From NCBI GenBank assembly GCA_023014335.1, contig JAECYW010000007.1, positions 868,001 through 932,000 on the forward strand: a DNA stretch of 64,000 bases, in the 5' to 3' direction. The position numbers and the translations under genes were made by a program. Positions 39,641-48,964 of the stretch are shown in pieces (within the stretch, counting starts at the first letter, position 1; the number at the start of each line of letters is the position of its first letter). This DNA is from Galerina marginata (Eukaryota > Basidiomycota > Agaricomycetes > Agaricales > Galerinaceae). The notes under the pieces are model-generated. The model searched no databases and was not told where the DNA came from. It saw only the letters and a program-made list of their open reading frames with translations.

Positions 39641-40824
39641 ATGGTTTTGCCCAAGCAATCTTATTCTTTTTCCACTCAAAGCCACGGCGAACTTTTGTCG
39701 TCCTCTCAATACGACGAGGTGCCATTACACCGCCGCCGTGCTGCAATCTGAACTGATAGTGACTTAGAACTATATTTCCAATGTTGAAGACGGTATTCGA
39801 AGAGTAACCATACGACAGCTACTTAATGCATCGCCAACGAAGGATCCGACACTGCGTTTCAAGATCAATGGTATTGGCATCAGGAAGGTGCGTTCGTATT
39901 GAACCTCCTCCACTCGATCTTATAGTCAAATTATAGGTCATGATGTTGGCCAATGTATACTTTGATAATCCTACGGCTTCTGGACGATCTTACGGCTTCG
40001 ACGATGGTTCCGGCAGAATAAACGGCCATAGTCGGGATGGAGGAACTGGCCTTATCATCGAGTGAGTAATCACAGATTTGTTCACTACCAAAGCCACTAC
40101 CGTTTGGACTGTATCATATTTATTTGCCTTTCAAGGTCGTTTGGGTATGCCTGTGTTTTTGGCGAACTTGACCAATACAATGGTTTGAAATCTTTCAAAG
40201 TGTTCAACATTCGACCTATGGCCGATCCTCACGAAGTGTATTTTCACATCCTACATTCTATCGTTGATACATTGACTTACGAAAGAGGTCCCCCGGTATG
40301 CCTATATACCTCTTCACCTGATAGGATTGATTTACCGATGGTTCACTGTCTAGCCTTTGAATATCTTGACCAATACATCCCTTCCAGATTACAGCTTTGA
40401 TGAAAGTCAACTAGACTCCGCGACCTCTGCTTTGGGGCAAATTTCCTTGTTGAAGTCTTCATCCATCCCCACTACATACCCATCACAGGCCAGCTGTTCT
40501 GTAACCCCAGCGGCAAATCTCTTCTCCCCGGACTCTGGTCGCCCGCGTTCTGAATTATCACAACTGGACCAGGACGTGATCTTATGCATATCAGACCCTA
40601 GCCTATGTGGAGAACATGGTGTACACATTGAAGACATTGTCCCCTTTGTCAGATCTCGGCATCTGACTATCACTGCAAAGAAACTGTCGTATGTAAACTC
40701 ACAAAGCTCATTCAAACTTGGTGATAATGCAGTTTCCAGTGACTCCATTGAATTGCTCTTAGCGCAAAGGTATATCTGTACGACAATTGACGACTCGCAC
40801 TATGAACTCGTTGACTCAGAGTAA
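39641..40824 (+). CDS. Divergent second copy of replication protein A 32-kDa subunit (RPA2 paralogue)
   Basis: Splicing five introns yields an intact protein of about 255 residues. It starts MVLPKQSYSFSTQSH and reads GIRRVTIRQLLNAS, a weak match to the canonical RPFTVSQLNQAT. The OB fold has VMMLANVYFDNPTASGR, YGFDDGSGRINGH and YACVFGELDQYNGLKSFKVF. The best-kept block is IRPMADPHEVYFHILHSI, against IREIKDPHEIYYHILEAI in the canonical gene; both end ERGPP. A diverged winged helix follows (LSQLDQDVILCISDPS) and the tail CTTIDDSHYELVDSE matches FTTIDDSHFNVSL. Four introns sit at the same residues and phases as in the canonical gene. The Gly-rich N-terminus is missing. A single-stranded-DNA-binding role is inferred from family only. 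Confidence 0.85.
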
Positions 40825-41922
40825 AACATGCTCAATGTGTAGCTTCTACTTACCCCTTTCTTTTTTGGGGTAATTATTCTTGTCCAACAGTTCATAGGTT
40901 ACTAATTACTATCACATTATGAAAAGACTGTGGTCTGGCTTTTGGAGGTGCCCGTCAGAAATATTGAAAATGGAAATTATGGAATAGATTAAAGTTACAG
41001 TGACTCACAGATTTGAGCTCACTTGACTGTTGACATAGCATGTCAGTGTACTTGTCTGTTTGACCATCCTGGCTACCATAAAGTTCTGGTCAAAGAAAAG
41101 TCAAAACAATTGATGTGAAGCCTATGGTCACAATCAATTGTCTTTCAACATGTTGGCCTGTCTTGGAAAGGGTTTCCCGCTGTCCGTCGCCTTATATCAT
41201 CTTGTTCATCCCAGTTCACTTCTTGGTAAGAAACCTGACTGGGCACCTTGGACTCCATATATGAATGAACCTCCACTTACGCACGATCATTGATTCCTAC
41301 CCAAGTTACTTACTGAAAAATAAAACGTAGTAGGGAAACGACCTGTTCTCTTTTTAAACCTCTGCGAAGAGATACCTACTCGTATTAAAGAGCGTATCCT
41401 GCGTAGTTGCCATTTCACTGGGTCTTCACATGAATCAACGGGCTATCTTCTGACCCAAGTAGTGCCAACTTTTTATTTGTTGATTTGCCAGCTGTTTATC
41501 GTTTTCCTGCAGGAAAATGTATCTGCCGTTTCCTCAATAGTGTCTAAGCCGATAACAAACTGCCGACTGCAGTTCCCGTTGGTGGTCAATCTGTTGTGTC
41601 GGTCTCGCAAGCATGCAGAATTTGGAATGCAAGAGGAATGCACCAGGTTTTATTTCAAACATCAAGATGCCACTATGTGTTTTACTCTTTTTTTCCCTCC
41701 AAAGCCTTCGATTCAATGGCGGAAGTGTTTGGATGGATCATATTCACCCGACTAGTAAGGTTCATGATTATATTGCAAAGAGTGTAGCGGACTTCCTCTT
41801 TGAGGTACCCATCAACTCACCAACTTAAATGTTGGTACTGCAGTGGGATTCTTTGGTTAGAAGTAATAACAATTTTCTGTACATTTTGTATGGAAGGCCA
41901 CTGGGGCAGCTTCCGAAGAGTA
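40825..41922. other. 1.1-kb spacer between the two RPA32 genes
   Basis: Apart from the esterase remnant at its right end, I see no intact gene. The left 600 bases have frequent stops in all frames. Confidence 0.5.
41461..41828 (+). pseudogene. Probable remnant of a GDSL/SGNH (CE16-like) esterase
   Basis: Two separated fragments look like the end of a fungal GDSL esterase. The first is SANFLFVDLPAVYRFP (41461-41508), like the strand before the last catalytic region. The second is GGSVWMDHIHPTSKVHDYIA followed by KSVADFLFEVP (41717-41828), matching the D-x-x-H catalytic block (DHIHPTSKVH). No upstream GDS nucleophile block or Gly/Asn blocks are visible in the 600 bases before it, and the stretch between the fragments is not family-like. 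I read this as a decayed 3' end. An intact gene with unusual splicing is less likely. Confidence 0.42.
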
Positions 41923-43061
41923 TTAAAGCGAAACGTTGAAATGAGAATCATCAATCGTCGTAAATACATGACCATCGTCCATCAATTTGTCCAATGCGTC
42001 ACTGGAGAGAGACAGTTAATTTTAAAGTGAAACGTGTAGAAATGTGTCGCACCTAATTTTGCGAGCGTCTTCCCCGCTTGCGCCAATGGCCTTCGCAATC
42101 ACAGCAACATGAATTCCTTCGTCTCGAGGTGGCTGGTTTAAAATGAACCGAACAATATCACGTTGGAGTGGTGGAAGATGTGAGTATTGGTCTGCCGCGC
42201 CAGCGGTGTTTTGTGCTGAATATGCTGAAATACCGCTATTGGCACCTTGCAATAACTTATTGGGTGCAGCAAGGTTGGGATTCGAAGGCTTTCAAGACGT
42301 AAGCGCAATACTAAGATAATGTGAAAATACGAGACGCACCGGGCCACGCTCGAGAATTAGATTTACAGCTATAGCCTCAAGAATATGATAGTAAATCTCA
42401 TGCGGATCCTTGATCTCACGGATATGGGTCGCGTTAATATAACGTCTTTTGCCGAAACTCTTCAGACCCCCGGTCACTCGTACGTATCGGTGTTCTCTGA
42501 AAATCTGTGAGTGGTCGAACATTGGAGTAATACAAGACTTACTCGATCGTTCCCCACTTTGATGCGTCCTCGTCGCTTGACGAATCTATCCAATGCCGGG
42601 CTTCGATCTTACCAGTGCCATCTTCGACGATATAAACGCAATTAGTTGTCTGCCTCTGGACAGAAACTACTTGTCCAACAATTGTGACCTGCATTCAAGC
42701 ATCAAGTTAGTTGAATGGCTACGCAGGTTTCGATGCATTAACCTGGCCAATCTCCAGTTCATCGACCCTCCACTCCGCATCAGTGTGAGCTTGAGTGGCC
42801 TGATTGAGCTGTGAAACGGTAAAAGGGCGCAAGGAGTTCGATACTTCGGTTCTCTAGGGCTGGGTTAGTTGACTATTCCAGTAAGGGCAGCATCGTAGGG
42901 ACGTACTCTCATACCACCTGGGCTTCCGCTAGCACTGAACGGAGACCCGCCTTGAAGATAGCCGCCGCCTCCACCACCACCACCATAGTAGTTTGTATCG
43001 TCTAATAGCGAGTTGTGGTTCAGAAGGACAATATGAGAATGAATCACATACATTGGCTCAT
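41923..43061 (-). CDS. RFA2: Replication protein A 32-kDa subunit (canonical)
   Basis: RPA32 is the middle subunit of the ssDNA-binding RPA trimer. The first exon is ATGAGCCAAT, then YDTNYYGG and a poly-Gly run, GYLQGGSPFSASGSPGG, the usual phospho-regulated N-terminus. LRPFTVSQLNQATQAHTDAE leads to the OB fold: VTIVGQVVSVQRQTTNCVYI, EDGTGKIEARHWID, YVRVTGGLKSFGKRRYIN, IREIKDPHEIYYHILEAI. The winged helix reads HLPPLQRDIVRFILNQPPRD and GIHVAVIAKAIGASGEDA, ending DDGHVFTTIDDSHFNVSL. About seven introns. Two ACGCGT boxes lie within 45 bases of the start codon. It faces the paralogue at 39.6-40.8 kb. Confidence 0.95.
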
Positions 43062-43065
43062 TTCG

Positions 43066-43071
43066 ACGCGT
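43066..43071. promoter_or_regulatory. MCB-type box ACGCGT, 5 bp upstream of RFA2 start
   Basis: A perfect MluI cell-cycle box next to the RFA2 start codon. Yeast RFA genes are periodically expressed at G1/S through this element. It is probably in the 5' UTR or core promoter. Confidence 0.55.
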
Positions 43072-43100
43072 TGTTGGAGATGAAAAGAGCGTTGTCACAA

Positions 43101-43106
43101 ACGCGT
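43101..43106. promoter_or_regulatory. MCB-type box ACGCGT, 40 bp upstream of RFA2 start
   Basis: Second ACGCGT in the same promoter, 35 bases from the first. A close pair in a DNA replication gene fits MBF-type control. Confidence 0.6.
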
Positions 43107-43225
43107 TACGGAGCTTGGCGCCTAGTCACGTGAAAGAAGCGCATCGCATAAATTTCACCAAATATATAAGGCTTGTAGGGCCGGTTGCCACCGGCAGGGC
43201 CCACTCCCATTCTTTCACGGTCAGT

Positions 43226-43495
43226 CTAAAAGGTTGGGTACAAGCTTCGTCTGACTCTCTTCTTTATCGTCATTGCCATGGATCCGTAGTCATTTCCGTC
43301 ATACCAAGATTTGTTCAAGGATACCTTTTTCCTCCGTGCTAACAACAAATTGTCGTATGTACTTGTTCTTTCGGCGAATCCTATTGCACTTCCATCCTGA
43401 TGTTTGATTTCTTCTTTGAGCAGCCGAGGCAGCCTTGGTAGGTGGCCCGCTTCATTGTGGGTCAAGGTGTAAGAACTACTGACCATGGCGATCAT
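43226..43495 (-). CDS. Possible small protein of about 89 residues, unrecognised
   Basis: The frame reads MIAMVSSSYTLTHNEAGH, then LPRLPRLLKEEIKHQDGSAI, AERTSTYDNLLLARRKKVSL and SWYDGNDYGSMAMTIKKRV. The mix of charged and hydrophobic residues is protein-like and basic at the end. No start or splice context confirms it and I know no matching family. It lies upstream of RFA2 on the same strand. Confidence 0.35.
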   Translation of the reverse strand: MIAMVSSSYTLTHNEAGHLPRLPRLLKEEIKHQDGSAIGFAERTSTYDNLLLARRKKVSLNKSWYDGNDYGSMAMTIKKRVRRSLYPTF

Positions 43496-44692
43496 CGCAG
43501 GACGGCTGAGGACGCGCGAATGACGAATTGAACGCAAAGTCTGGGTGACCCAAATCTACGGGGGTAAAACGGGGGTACGTGATGGAGAAGCAGAGCCGGC
43601 CAGATATTCTTCTGCTGCCTGCATATATCCGAGCAATACAGTGTGAGATGAAGGAATGGATGTAAAAATGAGAGATACGGGTGTAGAACCGAACAGAGCG
43701 GAAAATAGCATGGTTGGATGTGGTGAGCGCCCATTTGGCGCCCGTATAAGAATGCGGCTGTCAAGGCACGATGGATGAATATGCTTGTGAATTTGAGTCA
43801 CAGATGTCACATCGGCACAGCTGGATCACAAGACATGCCGTCTCAAATTGCGTTTTTCACTGAAAAGGAAATCCAAAGGTCCCTAAAACCCACTACCTAA
43901 AGGTCGTGGGAATATTCCATTCCAATGATTCCATGCCAGCGGCCAGTGCCACTAAGTAATTCTTCAGGGATTAAATGTAGGTTTGTCTATTAGCATTGCA
44001 ATGGGATAGTAGATGCAGAGTGGAGGTGTATATAGGCTGGTCATAAACGGTAGTGACTACCCGAAGAGTGGCATATTCCCATCATTGAGCATAGGTTGTG
44101 CGGAGGCGGTTGATTCCCTTTCCAACTCCCTCCAACACCTTCGAACGAGAGTCGCAAATCTTTTTGGCGCAGGTGAAAATAAAGTCATGGTCAATCTAGA
44201 GGTATTGTCAATGACTAATTAAAAGATGGGAGTAATGTTATGTAGTTGCCTGGGATGATAGGTTCGAAGAACATTTGTCAACGCAGACACGCCGACTGTC
44301 AGCAGACCCATTGTCTTCCCCCTTCTTCATCAAGACTGCGGATATGTCTTTGAGGGCAGACTGGGCATTGGTGCGTAAACCTTTGAAATTCGCAACGAGC
44401 TACGGACGCGTATAAGCAAAGGGCAAAAGGTCGTTCAAGGCAAACGCACAGCACTGAGTTTGTTTGCTTTGACCACTGACGGCGATTTGAAACGCAATGT
44501 TTCTGTAACTAGAAGGAGAAAAGCCTTACGAATTGTAAGCATACATTTAGTTCATTTACTCATAAAATGTGTACTTCTTGAGCGAGTGTGGCCACGTGAA
44601 GTAACTCAGAGGGCGACGACTTTGACTGAGCTTCCTGGATTCGAAATTTGACGGCTGAGCCAGGGGACGGTTATTGGTGCACAAAGAAGTAA
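43496..44692. other. 1.2-kb stretch without a recognisable gene
   Basis: Only short frames are seen: 44013-44222 (+, about 70 codons, GIFPSLSIGCAEAVDSLSNS) and about 44250-44410 (+, IKTADMSLRADWALVRKPL). None joins into a family I can name. It may hold decayed genes, like the esterase remnant nearby. Confidence 0.4.
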
Positions 44693-47600
44693 TCAGAAAA
44701 CTGGATACGCACTATCGAAATACTTTACTAGAACATCAGGCGCATCCCGGATGGTAGGTGGTTCCTCGTCCTTTTTGTGATGACCGTTAGTACCATTTGT
44801 AGGAGAAACATCTATTCCTTTTAATGGATGACCTGTTTTAAGCTCAGTTTGCTTAGCAGCTTCTGCAAGGACAACAGCAGGCGGCGGACGAGCATAGTTA
44901 TGATAAACTTCCAGCCAGTCGGCCAAAGCCGTGGCGTATTCGACAAACTTGACCTCATCCGTTGTAAGCTGTTAAAAGATCTTCAGAAACCCACCAAGAA
45001 CCCAATCAGGGAATGGCTTACTGTAAACAAATCTTCTGGATTGCGTTGTACGAGCCTGTCCCGCAGAGTCAATTTTTTGTCGAAATTAGCAGTTTGTTTC
45101 GGCCGGTCTCCAATTAGGAGTTTTTCTTCCACTGTATCATCAAGATCGCTGGCTTGTTGAAAAGCCCTGATATAGACCTTTAGGAATGTCGACAACCATG
45201 CATCCTGAGAAAGGATTCAGGAAAGACGGGAGGGAGAAAAGAAAGGCAATTACATACCCCTTCAGGCTTTCCCAGGAGCAATGTTTGTTCGTGTAAACCT
45301 TGGGAAACCCTGGGTTGGTAATTAGGGAGAATAGCAAAATCGCGATTATCATAGTGGGCTGTATCGCAGTTCAATGGCGAGCCACGAAGAAAGATCGTAA
45401 AAGGCTCACTTCTGTCGAATATGAACTTCAACTCAATCAGCTCCATGTCGACAAGGTCAGAACTAATTGGCTCATGTGCCAGGCGCATGCGGAGGTGCTC
45501 GATCTTCACGGTGTCACGTTGTAAAGAATTGTCCAACTGGTCTTCAAAGATGATAAATTCTGGTATCTGAAGGAGTGTATGAGTTAAAGGACTAGCAGAT
45601 TGCAGTCAGGGACTCATACTTGGGAATATTTTTCTGAAGTAAAGGCGCGAACAACAAAATCTCCGGTCTACAGATGAAAAAATAAGTAGAGTGGTTGGGT
45701 CAATAAGGAGTGCTTACCTCTTGAGAGTTGCTCAAATAAATTTGTGTCGATTCCAAGCATTCCGTTGTCAGGGTCAGATCTCCGATCGAAGCCAGTGAAA
45801 AGGTTGACGCTCGAGAAAGGATTAAATGAGACAAGGTGTCATGCTGAACCTGTTTGATTTGCATAATGCGGTAATGCTCCAAGGCCGAGCTCGGAGCACC
45901 TTTGAACCAATTTATCAGGGACCCCTATCCTTCAATAGTAATAAAAAGACTCACCGAGTAACCGATACAATCTAATAAGGATCAGCCTTGTCAAGAACGA
46001 TTGCTTGCTCTTTGTAAGGGCATATTCCAGAAGATAAACCGCATTGAGGAGGTGACAATCGTCGCCAGTCAACTTCCAGAGATTGACGTAGGCATTCCCA
46101 GCCAGAAGCACGAGATCATCTGCAGGTTGAAGCTCTGTTGAGGGCAGTCCAGCTCCAAGAGCAAGGCCCTCAAAGTAAAATCTGGTGTACGTTGCAACAC
46201 GATCCAACTCCTTGTCGGCTGTTATTTCCGACTCGGGTAGGCTGTACCTCGTAAGTTTATAAGAGTTTATCAGCCGGCGAATTCCAGAAACTGTGGTCTT
46301 GCAGCAAGTCAGCTTGTCTGGAAGGCGCGATATGCTAACAGCAATATCAACTTACGAAGGCGGTTGGAACTGCTTCGAGGAAAGACGTGAAATCTGTCAA
46401 AAGACCCTTTTCTAGATCGAGGAAGGGTTTAAGATCTTCAAAGCAGCAAGCTTTATCACCGAATTTTTCGAAATACTGCTTCAGCAATGTGAGCATTCGG
46501 CTTGGATCTGTGTTAAGTTTAATTAAACTCAATATTTGTTGATGCAAACGGACGACCTTGCGACGACCCATGGGCTCGTGCTCGTTTCTCGAGCTCGAGC
46601 AATGCCAGTGAGGCAGATCGGTCTCTCAAACCGTCGGCTTCAGCTATTTTGGAGAATAACTCTTGTGCGCGACTAATTCTGGCCATAGCTTCTGTCGAGT
46701 CGACCTTCAAGTCCGCTGGTGGTACGTGAAACGGAAGTGCTGCATTGAGGACAGCAAGAAATTCCAGCCAGTTACGGTCTCTATGTTGCGTCAGAGTAAC
46801 TGCGAGAGAAAATAAAAGGAACTTCTCACTTCTTTTCGACAAGCAATTGCTCAGCTCTTTCGGACTCTTGTTGTAGTCGCCCTTGTCGAAGCCAAATTTC
46901 GCGTCGCACTTCATCACACGATAGGTTGGTAGCGCAAATGCTTTTTCCAATCTCACTGTCTAGTAGTTTCTCGGCTTCTCCATAAAGTTCTAGCTCGCGG
47001 AGAATGGACAGGTGGAGGTGGAAGCGATCAGCATTCACATATGAAGGAGTTGGCGAAGATGCGATTAGTCGATGTGCCAATTTGTAGAGGATTGGTCGCA
47101 TGGTGGGAGGTGTGCTTGCATCTTTAGCCTAGGCATAATTTAAGAAAAATTAAGGTGTGGCGTTTAACGCGTCAAATCTCGACCGAACCTGGAGTACAGC
47201 GCTTATGACACTCCAGAACAGGTAACGCTCCTCTTGAAACTGCTTGTACATCCGAGTCGCGATCTGACAGGGGTAAGAAAATGGTATTTGAAAGTTTGCT
47301 CATTGCGACTGAGCATGGGGACGTGCCTGGTGAGCTGATTTCCAATGGCTTGCCCTGACATTGGCAAAGAAAGTTTGTGCTCCGAGATCCTCGTTTGCAG
47401 GTTGCTTTTTGTATGCTTCCTCGAACATTGTGACCATGTCATTATCTGCAGTCGAAGTCAACAAAGAAAATAAAACGCGAGGTGTAGGCCTACGTCTGCC
47501 CAATCCCCGAAGAACATGCATCATGGCATTTAACACGCCCTCGTCGGTGGGTTTCAACTGCAGAACTTCATCACAGAGAACGAGAGACTCCTCGACCTTC

Positions 47601-47868
47601 TGAGAACGAATCAAGGCCAGCGCTTTAAGAGACTGGAGAGCACTTCAGAATTATGAGGAGCAACAATTATATGGAGGTGGATGCCTTAATCAGGTCGTTC
47701 TTTGGATGTTTTTTCAGTAGCTTGTTGCAAGCCACAATCGCCGACTTGTTCGAGCCCGTGTCCAGGGCATCTGATAGGTGGTCATTTCACAAGGAACATC
47801 CAGGATGAATTCAAGGGACACTGACCGTAGATGGGGCGTACTTGTCGTTCAAAGGCAGCAGCTGACAT
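44693..47868 (-). CDS. NAA25: NatB N-terminal acetyltransferase auxiliary subunit (Mdm20/NAA25)
   Basis: NAA25 anchors the NatB catalytic subunit to ribosomes; NatB acetylates Met-Asp/Glu/Asn/Gln N-termini, including actin and tropomyosin. The start MSAAAFERQVRPIYD leads to KPTDEGVLNAMMHVLRGLGR and DMVTMFEEAYKKQPANEDLG, the TPR region. Next is the conserved MRPILYKLAHRLI block with LHLSILRELELYGEAEKLLD, then NWLEFLAVLNAAL and ISRAQELFSKIAEADGLRDR. The C-terminal part includes EYALTKSKQSFLTRLILIRL and ADWLEVYHNYARPPPAVVLA. It ends LVKYFDSAYPVF. About 12 short introns; about 900 residues. It is head to head with NCE101, 192 bases apart. Confidence 0.9.
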
Positions 47869-48060
47869 GCGTGGAGGTGGGCAAGGTTGTAAGGGAAAGT
47901 TAGTGTGTAGAGGTGGAAGTGGGTATCAACAGTCCATCTCAAAATTTTGGACTCACAGGGCCGGATTAACCCTTGACCGATCAAACTTAGCCAGGTACTT
48001 TTAGGTAAAGTCACGGAATTCGTGAGTCAATGGATGGGCTAATCCACCTTTTTACAGGTC

Positions 48061-48312
48061 ATGCCACCATATTTACTATCACGGTTCGTTTTGCCTTCTC
48101 GAAATACCTCTGGTACCTTACGCGCACCTTCCAGAGGCTTAGATCCTTTCCTTGGAGTGTTTACAGGATTCTTGGCTTATTACCTCCACGAAAACCATCC
48201 AAGAACAGGAAGACGTGACGACGACAAGTTGATGGAGCTTCTGAGGTGGAAGTACAGGAAGTATCAGGAGAAACGGCGAGAGAGTCTTATGGCTTTAGAC
48301 AACACATCCTGA
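48061..48312 (+). CDS. NCE101: Non-classical export protein 1 family (Nce101)
   Basis: Exon 1 reads MPPYLLSR; an intron of about 49 bases (from 48084) then joins GLDPFLGVFTGFLAYYLHEN, one membrane helix. KLMELLRWKYRKYQEKRRES is the basic C-terminal part. Size (about 67 residues), the L-x-DP-x(2)-GVF-x-G-x-LAYYL pattern and the following basic helix match Nce101, a small membrane protein tied in yeast to export of proteins lacking a signal peptide. The intron is in frame, so an unspliced reading is also open; the spliced form fits the family better. Confidence 0.82.
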   Translation: MPPYLLSRFVLPSRNTSGTLRAPSRGLDPFLGVFTGFLAYYLHENHPRTGRRDDDKLMELLRWKYRKYQEKRRESLMALDNTS

Positions 48313-48380
48313 ATGCAAAGGCAACAGATATATTTCCGGTCATTGCTACCCTTGACTGGACTGTCGTTTCCTCGAAAAAT

Positions 48381-48910
48381 TCACCGTGACTTTAAGAGAT
48401 CGTAGAGCATAGACATGACACCTTCAAAGACTTCCCGCCCCCTGTGCCCTCCTTCTGTTTCTTCGTTTCCGCCCAACTTGTGCAATGCAAGACCAACAAC
48501 GACACCTCTCCGTAGGCCCTCTAACCCCGCTTTTGATTCTTCGGTCCAGATAATGGTAGCTATCTGTGAGGCGTAGAGGGAGTGGAGAGTCTGCAGATGC
48601 GCAGAAGGGGAACTTCCCAACAGTGAAGTCAACTGAACAGCCGGAGACGGCTCTGGTAGAAGGTGTTGAGATGAATCTGCTGTGTTTGATATCAGGGGTG
48701 CAGTTGCAGGCAGAGTTGCTTGGATCTATCAAAACAATCGTTATTCCCGAAGAGAGTCCCGTATTTGCAGTAACAGATCGGCACCAGATTGCCCACTTTG
48801 CCCAATTGTGTCACCAAGACGAGGACTCGATCCCCAAATGTCTGCAGGAATACTTGAGTTTGCCTTCCATCGAGATTCCTGGTCGTTTGGCGCGGAGTAA
48901 AGGCAGCCAT
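48381..48910 (-). CDS. Proteasome assembly chaperone 3-like protein
   Basis: The protein starts MAAFTPRQTTRNLDGRQTQV and has DRVLVLVTQLGKVGNL, an intron of about 57 bases, then IQATLPATAPLI. The C-terminal half reads SPSAHLQTLHSLYASQIATI, ESKAGLEGLRRGVVVGLALH and VFEGVMSMLYDLLKSR. Short length (about 155 residues), the FGDRV-VLVTQLGK-GNL strand pair and the final helix fit PAC3/PSMG3, which helps build the 20S alpha ring. Sequence conservation is low in this family, so the name is probable rather than certain. The stop lies 68 bases from NCE101's stop, and the start is 54 bases from MED16's start. Confidence 0.68.
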
Positions 48911-48964
48911 GAGTGAGAAAGCCGTGGGAAGTTGACCAGCGCCAAGGAGATCCCTTTCACCACC

